NCBI GenBank assembly: GCA_014595895.1
Contig: JABUKB010000001.1
Coordinates: 682,001 to 746,000 of the forward strand
Origin: Lysinibacillus odysseyi
GTDB taxonomy: Bacteria; Bacillota; Bacilli; Bacillales_A; Planococcaceae
Direction of reading: 5' to 3'
Length of the DNA stretch: 64,000 bases
This document shows, in pieces, positions 36,576 to 46,817 of the stretch (position 1 is the stretch's first letter; every line of letters starts with the position of its first letter). The notes below the pieces were generated by a model that searched no databases, was not told where the DNA came from, and was given only the letters and a program-made list of their open reading frames with translations. Both the position numbers and the translations under genes were made by a program.

Positions 36576-38113
36576 TGCGTAAAATCGATATTTTTGATAC
36601 GACACTACGTGATGGAGAGCAATCAGCAGGGATTAATTTAAATACCGCTGAAAAAATTGAAATCGCGAAGCAACTAGAGCGCCTAGGCGTTACAATCATT
36701 GAAGCTGGTTTCCCAGCAGCAAGCCCTGGTGATTTTGAGGCGGTAAATTTAATTGCCAAAACGGTAAAAGATTCTATTATTACAGGGTTAGCACGTGCGG
36801 TAAAAGGGGATATCGATGCGGTTTACAATGCAGTAAAAGACGCACAGCAGCCTCATATCCATACATTCTTAGCAACAAGTCCAATTCATATGGAATACAA
36901 ACTAAAGAAAAGTCCTGACCAAGTAATCGAGCAAGCGGTAGAAGCAGTCAAATACGCGAAATCAAAGGTCAATTTAGTTGAATTTTCTTGTGAAGATGGT
37001 TTCCGTTCAGATACAGACTTCCTAGTGAGAATTATTAGTGAAGTAATCAAGGCAGGGGCTACAACAATCAACGTACCGGATACAGTGGGGTATGCCTCTC
37101 CACAAGAGTACGGCGCATTATTCAAGTTCCTGCGTGAAAATGTAGCAGGTGCAGAGAAGGTAAAATTCTCTGCTCACTGCCACGATGATCTTGGAATGGC
37201 GGTAGCTAACTCAATCGCAGCGATGGAAAATGGTGCGGATCAAATCGAATGTACGATTAACGGTATCGGCGAGCGCGCCGGTAACGCAGCACTAGAGGAA
37301 ATCGGTGTAGCTCTTCATATCCGTAAAGATATTTACGGTGTGGAAACAGGTCTAAACTTAAAAGAAATCAAACGTTCATCTCAATTAGTAAGCCGTTTAA
37401 CAGGTGTGGTGATTCAGCCAAATAAAGCTGTCGTTGGACGTAACGCCTTCGCACATGAATCGGGCATTCATCAAGACGGTGTGTTAAAAAATCCTGAAAC
37501 TTACGAAATCATTTCACCAGCACTTATTGGTGAAGGTGATGTGCCATTAGTGTTAGGTAAACACTCTGGTCGCGCGGCATTCCGTGATCGTTCTGAAAAA
37601 ATGGGCTTCCAATTATCAGATGAAAAGCTGAATAAAGCGTTCGCTGAGTTTAAAAAATTAGCAGACCGCAAAAAAGAAGTAACAGAAGAAGATCTACTAG
37701 CCCTTTTAACAGAGCAACAAGTTTCTGTAGAAGATGTTCCGCTATTTGAGCTGAAGAGCGTACAAGTGCAATATGGTACTGAAAACATCCCTACAGCTAC
37801 AGCATCTGTTCAAACGCCAGAGGGTGAAGTGAAAACAGTCGTTGCGACAGGTTCAGGTTCGGTAGAAGCAATCTTCAACACCCTAGAACAATTAGTCGAA
37901 GGACCAATCAATCTACAAGATTACCGCGTAACGTCAGTAGGTAAGGGACGTGACGCTTTAGCAGAGGCAGTAACAAATATCCAGTACCAAGACTATACGT
38001 ATACAGGTCGTGACAATGCACAAGATGTTCTTGAAGCATCAGCAAAAGCTTACTTAAATGCGATTAATCGCCATTTAATTCAAGAAAGCATCCGTGCACG
38101 TCAGTTAGTCTAA
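36575..38113 (+). CDS. leuA: 2-isopropylmalate synthase
   Basis: A 512-residue enzyme: catalytic TIM barrel with [16 protein letters not shown] near 5, metal-binding [13 protein letters not shown] near 200, [13 protein letters not shown] near 230, and the C-terminal leucine-sensing LeuA dimer domain (about 390-500). It condenses acetyl-CoA with 2-oxoisovalerate, first committed step of leucine synthesis. GTG start overlapping ilvC by one base. Confidence 0.97.
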
Positions 38114-38118
38114 GACAT

Positions 38119-38150
38119 GAGCGCCATCAAATTCATTTGATGGCGTTTCT
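38119..38150 (+). terminator. intra-operon hairpin between leuA and leuB
   Basis: GCGCCATCAAA / TTTGATGGCG stem with short TTTCT tail. May reduce read-through or protect the upstream mRNA; genes continue in the same operon. Confidence 0.6.
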
Positions 38151-38215
38151 ATCAACCTATTAGAGGGAAGACGTACGCATTCAACGCAAATTTGTGAGAA
38201 GGAAAGGTGTTTTAA

Positions 38216-39316
38216 ATGGAAAAGAAAATTACAGTATTACCTGGAGACGGTATTGGACCTGAAGTAGTAGCTGCGGCTATCAAAGTATTACAAGTTATTG
38301 CAAAGCGATATAATCATACATTCCACTTAGGATATGCTGCAATTGGCGGTGCCGCAATCGACCAATTTAATAATCCATTACCGGACGAAACAATCGACAT
38401 GTGTAATGAAAGTGACGCTGTACTATTAGGTGCAGTAGGAGGCCCGAAGTGGGACAATAACCCACCGGAGTTACGTCCTGAAAAAGGCTTATTAAAAATC
38501 CGCAAGCACTTTGATTTATTTGCAAACTTACGTCCAGTAAAAGCGTTTCCGAGCTTACTTGGTTCTTCTCCGTTAAAACGTGAAGTTGCAGAGAATGTGG
38601 ATTTAATGATTGTACGTGAATTAACAGGCGGCGTATACTTCGGCGAACCTCGTAAGCAGACAGATGACGCAGCACTAGATTCGACAGTGTATTCTCGTAT
38701 GGAAATCGAGCGCATTGTAGACAATGCCTTCGAGTTAGCTCGTTTACGTAATGGTCGTTTATGTTCAGTAGATAAAGCAAACGTTTTAGCAACATCTCGC
38801 TTATGGCGTCAAATTGTGGAAGAGAAAAAAGCACAATATCCAGATGTAGAAGTAGAACATAATCTAGTGGACTCTGTAGCGATGAAATTAATCACAAATC
38901 CAGGTCACTACGATGTAGTTGTAACAGAAAATATGTTTGGGGATATTTTATCGGATGAAGCTTCTGTCATCACAGGTTCTCTAGGTGTATTACCATCCGC
39001 TTCGATTCGCGGCGACCAATTTGGTCTATACGAGCCGGTACATGGTTCAGCACCAGACTTAGCAGGCCAAGGGGTAGCCAACCCTGCTGCAACGATTCTT
39101 TCGGTAGCGATGATGCTGCAATATTCATTTGGTTTAAAAGAAGAAGCAGCAGAAATCGAGCGTGCCGTAAATGCCGTGTTCGAAGATGGCTACTTCACAG
39201 CAGACTTAGCACGCGATGGAGACCGCGTTCTAACGACTGATGAATGGACAGATAAAGTGCTAAACGAAATTGACGCGAGCTTCGTATCAGATAGCATTAT
39301 GATTTCATATAATTAA
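38216..39316 (+). CDS. leuB: 3-isopropylmalate dehydrogenase
   Basis: A 366-residue NAD-dependent dehydrogenase: VLPGDGIGPEVV near 7, substrate motif LLKIRKHFDLFANLRP near 90, DLMIVRELTGGVYFG near 135 and the metal-binding DMFGDILSDE-type stretch (ENMFGDILSDEAS) near 240, NAD motif EPVHGSAPDLAGQGVANP near 282. It oxidises and decarboxylates 3-isopropylmalate. AAGGAAAGG precedes the ATG. Confidence 0.97.
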   Translation: MEKKITVLPGDGIGPEVVAAAIKVLQVIAKRYNHTFHLGYAAIGGAAIDQFNNPLPDETIDMCNESDAVLLGAVGGPKWDNNPPELRPEKGLLKIRKHFDLFANLRPVKAFPSLLGSSPLKREVAENVDLMIVRELTGGVYFGEPRKQTDDAALDSTVYSRMEIERIVDNAFELARLRNGRLCSVDKANVLATSRLWRQIVEEKKAQYPDVEVEHNLVDSVAMKLITNPGHYDVVVTENMFGDILSDEASVITGSLGVLPSASIRGDQFGLYEPVHGSAPDLAGQGVANPAATILSVAMMLQYSFGLKEEAAEIERAVNAVFEDGYFTADLARDGDRVLTTDEWTDKVLNEIDASFVSDSIMISYN

Positions 39317-39331
39317 GGATTGGTGAAAATA

Positions 39332-40738
39332 ATGGGGAAAAACATAATCGATAAAGTTTGGGAACAACATGTCGTATATCGTGAAGATGGCAAGCCGGAT
39401 TTACTTTATATTGATCTGCATCTTATTCATGAAGTAACAAGTCCGCAAGCGTTCGAGGGGCTACGCTTAGCAGGACGCCAAGTACGTCGTACAGATCTTT
39501 GTTTTGCGACAATGGATCACAACGTACCAACGAAAAATTTACCAACAATTAATGACCCGATTGCTAAAAAACAAATTACAACACTGGCTGATAACGCGAA
39601 GGAATTTGGTATTCAATTAGCAGACATTGGTCATCCAGATCAAGGGATTGTCCACGTAATTGGTCCAGAGTTAGGTTTAACGCAACCTGGTAAAACAATT
39701 GTATGCGGTGACTCGCATACAGCAACGCACGGAGCATTCGGTGCATTAGCATTTGGTATCGGTACATCTGAAGTAGAACATGTCATGAGTACCCAAACAT
39801 TATGGCAAACAAAACCACCAACAATGGAAATCCGTGTCAATGGAGAGCTAGGTATCGGTGTAACAGCGAAGGATGTCATTTTAGCAATCATTGCAAAATG
39901 GGGAATCGGCATTGGCACAGGTCATATTGTAGAATATACAGGCGACGCGATTCGTAAATTATCAATGGAAGAGCGTATGACGATTTGTAATATGAGTATC
40001 GAAGCAGGTGCAAAAGCAGGACTTATTTCACCAGATGAAAAAACAGTTGAATTCTTACGCGGCCGTCGTTTTGCTCCACAAAAACAATTTGATGAAGCAG
40101 CCGCTTATTGGTTAAGCTTAGCATCAGATTCAGATGCTACATATGATGTAGTACTTGAAATCGATGCGAACGAGATTGAGCCAATTGTAACATGGGGAAC
40201 AAACCCAGCGATGGGTGTCGGCGTATCAAAAACAGTGCCAACACGTGCGGATTATGATAATGAAACAGATCGCGCGGCTCTAGATAAGGCATTAGCTTAT
40301 ATGGATTTACAAGAAGGTCAAAAAATTACGGATATCGAAATCCAACACGTATTTATCGGTTCTTGTACGAACTCTCGAATTTCAGACTTACGTTCAGCAG
40401 CGAGAATTGTTCAAGGTCGCAAGCTAGCTGAAGGTGTAAAAGGGATTGTCGTACCAGGTTCTTGGTCAACAAAACAAAAAGCGGAAGAAGAGGGGCTTCA
40501 TCAAATCTTCCTTGATGCAGGATTTGAATGGCGTGAGTCAGGATGTTCAGCGTGTTTAGGTATGAACGAAGACGTGATCCCATCAGGTGAGCGCTGTGCT
40601 TCTACATCTAACCGTAACTTTGAAGGTCGTCAAGGTGCTGGTGCTCGTACGCACTTAGTATCACCAGAGATGGCAGCTGCAGCCGCAATTTACGGACGTT
40701 TCGTAGACGTGCGTGAAATTGTGAAGCAAGAAGCGTAA
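39332..40738 (+). CDS. leuC: 3-isopropylmalate dehydratase large subunit
   Basis: A 468-residue aconitase-superfamily protein carrying the [4Fe-4S] cluster: [13 protein letters not shown] near 343 and [13 protein letters not shown] near 405 give the three ligands. DHNVPT near 59 and [13 protein letters not shown] near 127 are active-site segments. The ATG at 39332 gives the family start [13 protein letters not shown]; a TTG and GTG upstream are weaker. It isomerises 2- to 3-isopropylmalate with LeuD. Confidence 0.96.
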   Translation: MGKNIIDKVWEQHVVYREDGKPDLLYIDLHLIHEVTSPQAFEGLRLAGRQVRRTDLCFATMDHNVPTKNLPTINDPIAKKQITTLADNAKEFGIQLADIGHPDQGIVHVIGPELGLTQPGKTIVCGDSHTATHGAFGALAFGIGTSEVEHVMSTQTLWQTKPPTMEIRVNGELGIGVTAKDVILAIIAKWGIGIGTGHIVEYTGDAIRKLSMEERMTICNMSIEAGAKAGLISPDEKTVEFLRGRRFAPQKQFDEAAAYWLSLASDSDATYDVVLEIDANEIEPIVTWGTNPAMGVGVSKTVPTRADYDNETDRAALDKALAYMDLQEGQKITDIEIQHVFIGSCTNSRISDLRSAARIVQGRKLAEGVKGIVVPGSWSTKQKAEEEGLHQIFLDAGFEWRESGCSACLGMNEDVIPSGERCASTSNRNFEGRQGAGARTHLVSPEMAAAAAIYGRFVDVREIVKQEA

Positions 40739-40753
40739 GGGAGAGAACAGACA

Positions 40754-41347
40754 ATGGAACCTATTAATATTGTAAAAAGCGTCTATGCACCATTAGATCG
40801 TAAAAATGTAGATACGGATCAAATTATTTCAAAAGAGTTTTTAAAGCGTATTGAGCGCACAGGGTTCGGACAATTCTTGTTTTATCACTGGCGTTTTGAT
40901 GAACAAGGCAATCCAAACGAAAACTTTGTACTTAATAAACCGCAATATAAAGATGCTGAAATTTTAGTCGCACAAGATAACTTTGGCTGTGGCTCATCCC
41001 GTGAGCACGCACCATGGGCGATTTTAGATTACGGCTTCCGCGTAGTCATCGCGCCAAGCTTTGCGGATATTTTCCATAATAACTGTTTCAAAAACGGTAT
41101 TTTACCAATCCGTTTAACAGAAGCAGAATGTGATGAGTTACTGGCTGCAGGTCTTGAACAGGCACAAGAAATCGAAGTAAACCTGGAAGAGCAAACAGTA
41201 AAAGCAGCGAATGGTAAAACATATACATTTGATATCGATCAATACTACAAAAAAATGCTTTTAAATGGTTGGGATGAGATTTCACTAACGTTCCAATACG
41301 AAGATCACATCAAAGCCTATGAAGAAAAGCGTCTAGTATTTGAATAA
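40754..41347 (+). CDS. leuD: 3-isopropylmalate dehydratase small subunit
   Basis: A 197-residue aconitase domain-4 homologue: YAPLDRKNVDTDQIISKEFLK near 11 and the substrate loop NFGCGSSREHAPWA near 75. AGGGAGAG stands before the ATG, 15 bases after leuC. Last gene of the operon. Confidence 0.97.
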   Translation: MEPINIVKSVYAPLDRKNVDTDQIISKEFLKRIERTGFGQFLFYHWRFDEQGNPNENFVLNKPQYKDAEILVAQDNFGCGSSREHAPWAILDYGFRVVIAPSFADIFHNNCFKNGILPIRLTEAECDELLAAGLEQAQEIEVNLEEQTVKAANGKTYTFDIDQYYKKMLLNGWDEISLTFQYEDHIKAYEEKRLVFE

Positions 41348-41357
41348 TAGCAATTAT

Positions 41358-41398
41358 GGCTACCCTGTAAACTCAACAGTTACAGGGTAGTTTTTTTA
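41358..41398 (+). terminator. intrinsic terminator of the ilv-leu operon
   Basis: CTACCCTGTAA / TTACAGGGTAG stem followed by T7. Confidence 0.95.
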
Positions 41399-41590
41399 TA
41401 AAGAATTTTAAGAAATAGTAAAGAATCTTATGAATCCTAGGGGAAAAGAAGTGGGGTGTGTATACTTAAAATAAACTAGATAGAAAGCAAGCAATTGATA
41501 CATAAGTAGCGAAATCTAATACAGTAGTACCTTTCTAGTTTAATGTTTATAATATTCAGAATATAATGGATTAAAAGAGGAGGGAATCAC

Positions 41591-43810
41591 ATGCCAAAAA
41601 AATATCATTGCAATAAAATAGCGAAAGCTACATTAGCGGCATCATTGGTAGCGATGGCAGGAATCGTCGTCGAGGTCCAAGCGGAAGAAATACAGTTTAC
41701 GGACACTTCTAATAATGGACACAAAGAGGCCATTCATAATTTAGCAAACCAAGGAATTGTTTCAGGTTTTGGCGATGGTACATATCGCCCGAATGAACAA
41801 TTAACGCGTGGACAAGCGGCAAAAATTTTAGCTAATGTATTAGAGCTAGATATTAATAATGTAGAGAATCCCCACTTTAAAGATATTTCTGTAAATCATC
41901 AATACTATCCATATATTGCAGCATTAAAAGCTGCAAATATTATTGATGGATTTAAAGATAACACATACCGTCCACATGAAAAAATGACACGCGGTCAGAT
42001 GGCGAAAATTTTAGCGCGAGGCTTTGGTTTGGGAGAAGATTTGGCTGTGCAGCCCCCGTTTACAGACGTAGCTATGTCAAGCTATAAAGGCTATATTGGA
42101 GCTCTTTATAAATACGGCATTACAACAGGACAATTAGATAATACGTTCGGTGTCACAAAAGCATTAACGCGAGCACAAATGGCCTCCTTTGTCGTGCGTG
42201 CTAACAATGCATCTACAACGGGTGAAGATTTTACATTCACGCTTTTGCATACGAATGATACCCATGCACATGCAGAAAAATTACCGAAGTTGGCAACTGT
42301 CGTAAAAAAAGCGCGTGCAGACAATCCGTCAGCGGTACTTGTGGATGCCGGCGATGTATTCTCCGGTACATTATTTTTCAACACCTTTGAAGGGGAAGCC
42401 AACCTAAAGCTCATGAACTATATAGGCTACGATATCATGACATTCGGCAATCATGAATTTGACCTAGGTTCTTCTGCTGAAGGACATCAGGCGCTTGCTG
42501 AATTTATCGCAGCAGCAAAGTTTTCACTCGTGTCTTCAAATGTCAATGTATCAGCAGACACGCATTTAAAAGGTCTCTTCTCTGATGTTATTTCGAGTCG
42601 ACCAGCACAGGGGCGGATTTACAACGGGATGATTAAAGATGTGGACGGGGAAAAGGTAGGTTTCTTCGGTTTAACAACAGCTGAAACAGCCGATATTTCT
42701 TCTCCAGGTAGTGTCGCATTTGACAACTATATTGAAGAGGCAAGAAAAGCGGTTAAAGCCTTTGAAGGGATGGGTGTTAATAAAATCGTAGCGATTACAC
42801 ATATTGGCTATGATGATAATGTCAATGTGGATAATGATAAATTACTGGCAAAACATGTGGAAGGGATCGATGTCATTGTTGGCGGTCATACTCATACAGC
42901 ATTGAAAACTCCAGATATCATTGAAATGAATGCAAACGGTGCACAGCAAGCTCCAACAGTGATTGTGCAAACGGGTGAGTATGTAAATAACTTAGGATCA
43001 TTGCATGTTACATTCAATCAAGATGGTGTTGTAAAATCAGCGAACGGCGCACTCATTGCTATTAGTGATCAGAAAGAAGATTCGGCAGCAGCGACGATTT
43101 TAGCGCCATATGCCTTAAAGGTTGCTGAAGTGGAAAATGAAGAAATTGGTGTCACAGCAGATATAGCACTCGAAAATCCACGTGATAATGGAGATGTTTT
43201 ATTACCAAGTGTCCGCAAAGACGATACCATTTTAGGTAACTTAATTACGGATGGTATGCTAGCAAAAGCGAAGCAGGTAGTGGCGAATATTAATCCGGCA
43301 AAAAAAGTCGTAATGGCTTTACAAAATGGCGGGGGAATCCGCGCACCGATTAATCAAGGTCCAATCACAGTTGGGGAAGTGATTACGGTACTTCCATTCG
43401 GTAATACATTAGCTGTAATGGATGTAACAGGCGCAGAGTTAAAGGATGCGTTTGAAATATCATTGAAATCGTATCCTGCTGAAAGCGGCGGCTTTTTACA
43501 TGTAGCAGGCGCTATCGTCAAGTATGATGCATCAAAGCCTGTGGGTGAGCGTATTGTGAGTATTGCTTATCAAGACGGGGGAGAGTATGTAGAAGTAAAA
43601 GCAAACGAAACGTATACCGTAGCGACAAATGCCTTTACAGCAAAAGGCGGTGACGGCTATACGATGTTTGCAAAAGCTTATGCAGATGGTCGTGTAACAG
43701 AACTAGGCTTATCGGATTGGGAAAACTTCCGTGAACATTTAGTAACGTTACCAAGCCTACCGACTACAGCAGAAGACCGTGTACAAAATATCTCGTCAAA
43801 CGAAAGATAA
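41591..43810 (+). CDS. S-layer-anchored 5'-nucleotidase / cyclic phosphodiesterase
   Basis: A 739-residue secreted enzyme. Signal peptide about 1-31 (LAASLVAMAGIVVEVQA), three SLH repeats about 36-205 (each with the G-x-F-x-D-G-T-Y-R-P and L-T-R-G-Q core), then a metallophosphatase domain with LLHTNDTHAHAE near 220, LVDAGDVFSG, FGNHEFDLGS near 286 and GGHTHTAL near 428, and a 5'-nucleotidase C-terminal domain from about 500 with ALQNGGGIRAPI. SLH repeats bind pyruvylated wall polymer, so it acts at the surface, releasing phosphate from nucleotides. GAGGAGGG precedes the ATG. Confidence 0.93.
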   Translation: MPKKYHCNKIAKATLAASLVAMAGIVVEVQAEEIQFTDTSNNGHKEAIHNLANQGIVSGFGDGTYRPNEQLTRGQAAKILANVLELDINNVENPHFKDISVNHQYYPYIAALKAANIIDGFKDNTYRPHEKMTRGQMAKILARGFGLGEDLAVQPPFTDVAMSSYKGYIGALYKYGITTGQLDNTFGVTKALTRAQMASFVVRANNASTTGEDFTFTLLHTNDTHAHAEKLPKLATVVKKARADNPSAVLVDAGDVFSGTLFFNTFEGEANLKLMNYIGYDIMTFGNHEFDLGSSAEGHQALAEFIAAAKFSLVSSNVNVSADTHLKGLFSDVISSRPAQGRIYNGMIKDVDGEKVGFFGLTTAETADISSPGSVAFDNYIEEARKAVKAFEGMGVNKIVAITHIGYDDNVNVDNDKLLAKHVEGIDVIVGGHTHTALKTPDIIEMNANGAQQAPTVIVQTGEYVNNLGSLHVTFNQDGVVKSANGALIAISDQKEDSAAATILAPYALKVAEVENEEIGVTADIALENPRDNGDVLLPSVRKDDTILGNLITDGMLAKAKQVVANINPAKKVVMALQNGGGIRAPINQGPITVGEVITVLPFGNTLAVMDVTGAELKDAFEISLKSYPAESGGFLHVAGAIVKYDASKPVGERIVSIAYQDGGEYVEVKANETYTVATNAFTAKGGDGYTMFAKAYADGRVTELGLSDWENFREHLVTLPSLPTTAEDRVQNISSNER

Positions 43811-43825
43811 AATCTACCTCAAAAA

Positions 43826-43876
43826 TCAAGAGCCCCGAAAACTTTACGAATCGCAAAGTTTTCGGGGCTCTGTTTT
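43826..43876. terminator. intrinsic terminator
   Basis: AGAGCCCCGAAAACTTT / AAAGTTTTCGGGGCTCT perfect 17-bp stem, nine-base loop, TGTTTT tail. Confidence 0.93.
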
Positions 43877-43971
43877 ATTCTCCACTAGGGAGGGGGCTTT
43901 CTTTCATTTTTATTATAGAGATGAAAGATCTATATATAACTATAGGCTTTTTATCGCACCTATTCTCAAGT

Positions 43972-45003
43972 TCATTTATGCCAATAATAATCGCTTACTA
44001 CTTCGGCAAGCGCTTCTGTTGATTGATGAAGCTCTTCAACAGTATTATCTACACCACCAATTTCTATAATGATGGAGTTAGGAGAAAGATCTTGGTTGTA
44101 CACTCCATTTCCTTGACTGCTACTTTTTTGAATAACGCCTTTAGACAATGTAGGGTATTGCGTTTCTAGTATTGCATGCAAGTCTTTAGCAAACTTTAGG
44201 TTCTTTTCAAAACCTTCATGCCCAGTTCCAACAACAAATAGTAACCTCGCGAATTTTGCTCCATTTATTTCAGTAGTGGTATTTTCTTTACGTAAAGAAT
44301 CGCGATGAATATCTAAAAAATATTCAAGCTTTCTATTATCATTTAGCGCTGACTGTACGAGTTCCCTTGAGACATTGTAAGAACTAGTATAATCTAAATT
44401 TTTAGCATCTAACACTTCAACAATATCCGTGGTATCTACTTTTGTTCCTAATCCTCTTTGCTTCATTGCTCTCCCAAGCATTTTCCCTACTAACGTAATG
44501 TTTGCTACTGAGTGATAAGCTTCTTCAGGTTTAACAGCATCTTTTAAATAAGGTAAAAAAGATTCTCTACTATGGCTATGATAAATATAAACGACTTCTT
44601 TTCCAAAAGTAGAATGGATAGCTGAAATTTCTTTAGGTGATTTCATATTTTCAAACATCGCATCTATATTTTTAAATTGAAGATCGCTTTCTGTTAAAAG
44701 TTTTTCCATAGTTGGCTCTAATTCGTCTCCGTCTAGATGATTGGAAGTTTTATCCACCTTTGGATCTCCGTTATAAACTTCAACGGGTGATTCTTTTTTA
44801 GAACCATTTAAAAGTGATGCAACATCTTTATTCATTACGGTATGACTGTTATTATCTACTCCATTTTCATTATTTTTATTAGGTTTATAAACGACCACCA
44901 TCCATATAGTGGTGATCAACCAGATAATGAAGAGTACTATAAATATATAAAGTAAGATTTTCGCTATATTCCTTTTTTCATTTTTCTTAGATTTTGGAGA
45001 CAT
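43972..45003 (-). CDS. spoIIP: stage II sporulation protein P family amidase
   Basis: A 343-residue protein with one N-terminal membrane helix (about 15-38), an Asn-rich linker and the SpoIIP catalytic domain from about 135: VVYIYHSHSRESFLPYL (zinc-site His), LEYFLDIHRDS near 232 and SPNSIIIEIGGVDNTVEE near 310. SpoIIP cuts the stem peptide from glycan and with SpoIID drives engulfment. Here it is not next to gpr, its usual neighbour, but ahead of a copper oxidase, so it may be a second paralogue. GAAGGGAC precedes the ATG. Confidence 0.9.
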   Translation of the reverse strand: MSPKSKKNEKRNIAKILLYIFIVLFIIWLITTIWMVVVYKPNKNNENGVDNNSHTVMNKDVASLLNGSKKESPVEVYNGDPKVDKTSNHLDGDELEPTMEKLLTESDLQFKNIDAMFENMKSPKEISAIHSTFGKEVVYIYHSHSRESFLPYLKDAVKPEEAYHSVANITLVGKMLGRAMKQRGLGTKVDTTDIVEVLDAKNLDYTSSYNVSRELVQSALNDNRKLEYFLDIHRDSLRKENTTTEINGAKFARLLFVVGTGHEGFEKNLKFAKDLHAILETQYPTLSKGVIQKSSSQGNGVYNQDLSPNSIIIEIGGVDNTVEELHQSTEALAEVVSDYYWHK

Positions 45004-45025
45004 GAAGTCCCTTCACCTTCCATCT

Positions 45026-46561
45026 TTATATTACTTCTACCTGTCCCATCATACCATTTTCTTCATGTTCAAGTACGTGACAGTGGAACATATAGATGCC
45101 TTTGTGATTAAATTTCACAGCTAACTTAACTGTTTGTCCAGATTCAATTGAGATTGTGTCCTTCCAGCCCTGTAGGTTTGCAGGGGGTTCTTTTCCATCA
45201 ATCGAAACTACCTTAAATTGTGTCCCGTGAATATGGAATGGATGAATCATACCACCCATCATATCTGGCTTATTGTAAATTTCCCAAATTTCTGTTTCAC
45301 CTTGTTTTTGCGTAAAATCGATTCGGTTCATATCAAATTGTTGACCATTAATATAAACCATTTTCCCCATACCGAAAAGTTCAAGTTTTTTCGTTACGGG
45401 TAAGTTTCTCTCTTCATCTGTCACTACATAATCATTTAAGCTTTCTGAAATCTCTATTGAATTTGATTTTTGCTTATCAATACTAAATGGTAATAATCTT
45501 ATATCATCTTCATTTACAAGGGCAATTTCATTTTCCGAATTGTATTTCGAGAAGTCGACAATAATTTCTGCTCTCTCACCAGGTGCTAGCGTAATTTCAC
45601 TCATCTCAATTGGTTGATTTAAGAATCCACCATCAGTCGCTATTTGTTGGAATTTATCACCCGTATTTAATTTTAATGTATAGTTACGTGCATTCGCTCC
45701 GTTTAGCAACCGAAGTCGCACTTTTTCTTTTCCAATTGTAAGCTTTGGATTTAACGTACCGTTAATCAATAACGTATTTCCAATTGTACCATCATCATTA
45801 CGGACTGCCTGATAATCAAATTGTTTTTCCTGAGTGAACTCTCTATCTTGGAATACTAATGGGAAATCATTTATCCCATATTCTTTTGGTAAATCTAGAT
45901 TTTTTGAACGATTATCTTCAATATAAATGAATCCTGCTAGCCCTTTATAGACTTGTTCAGCTGTAGCCCCTTCTGGGTGAGGATGGAACCACAGTGTTGA
46001 AGCACCTTGACTAACAGTAAATTTCACATCTTCCGTCCCGCCTGGTTCTAGGAGCTGATGTGGTCCACCGTCAGCTTCACCTGGTATATCTACACCATGC
46101 CAATGAAATGTTGTTGGCTCTGTTAGTTCATTTTTCGTTCTGAATGTTACTGTTTCTCCTTCAGTCATACGAATAACGGGACCTAAAAACGAACCATTAT
46201 ATCCAAATGTATTCGTTTGAACTCCTTCAAAAATTTCAGTTGTACCTTGTTGAGCGGTAATATTAACAACTCCATTTTCCGGTTCAACCAATGGAGGAAG
46301 TGCTAGCTCATTTTCCCCTGTTGAATCATTTAATGCAACTAAATTTGTATGGCTGGCATGACCGTTTTCCATGTCCATTTCTTTCATATCTTCTTCAGTC
46401 ATGTTGGAATGATCCATACTCTCCATATTGCTCATATCTTCTTCAGTCATATTCGAGTGATCCATTGTTCCATTTTCATCAGATTCTGAATTACTTGCAC
46501 TACATCCCCCAATAAAAACACTGCTAACTAATAATGTAGTAACTAATAATTTTGATTTCAT
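45026..46561 (-). CDS. multicopper oxidase lipoprotein
   Basis: A 511-residue laccase/CueO-type oxidase. Lipobox FIGGC (Cys20) anchors it outside; residues 30-75 hold a Met/His/Asp-rich stretch in which MDHSNMTEEDM occurs twice, a likely copper-binding tail. All copper clusters are intact: FHWHGVDIPG near 148, LWFHPHPEG near 190, HPFHIHGTQF near 440 and FHCHVLEHEENGMMG near 490. It oxidises Cu(I) or phenolics with O2. ATG at 46561 follows AAGGGGGAAAC. Divergent from a cupredoxin-fusion gene. Confidence 0.94.
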   Translation of the reverse strand: MKSKLLVTTLLVSSVFIGGCSASNSESDENGTMDHSNMTEEDMSNMESMDHSNMTEEDMKEMDMENGHASHTNLVALNDSTGENELALPPLVEPENGVVNITAQQGTTEIFEGVQTNTFGYNGSFLGPVIRMTEGETVTFRTKNELTEPTTFHWHGVDIPGEADGGPHQLLEPGGTEDVKFTVSQGASTLWFHPHPEGATAEQVYKGLAGFIYIEDNRSKNLDLPKEYGINDFPLVFQDREFTQEKQFDYQAVRNDDGTIGNTLLINGTLNPKLTIGKEKVRLRLLNGANARNYTLKLNTGDKFQQIATDGGFLNQPIEMSEITLAPGERAEIIVDFSKYNSENEIALVNEDDIRLLPFSIDKQKSNSIEISESLNDYVVTDEERNLPVTKKLELFGMGKMVYINGQQFDMNRIDFTQKQGETEIWEIYNKPDMMGGMIHPFHIHGTQFKVVSIDGKEPPANLQGWKDTISIESGQTVKLAVKFNHKGIYMFHCHVLEHEENGMMGQVEVI

Positions 46562-46817
46562 TAATGTTTCCCCCTTGTTTTTCATGACAAGTAAACTGTA
46601 ACAAATAAATATGAAGAAGATATGGAGACCAACAATAACTTTTACTCTAATAAATAACCACTATGTATTGTATCTTTCATCAATATTGCTGCTTTTCGAA
46701 GTTTTTAATTATTTGCTCTAAATTGTACGATTCTTTTGAAAAACATAACAAACCATGCATACCTTATAAGGGTATCAACTAAATTAGTAATATAAAATTT
46801 TTAAAAAGGGTGAATTT

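Noticed and set aside
43779-44069. 96-codon + frame across the nucleotidase end and SpoIIP
   Set aside because: Runs through the strong terminator and antisense to the SpoIIP catalytic core.
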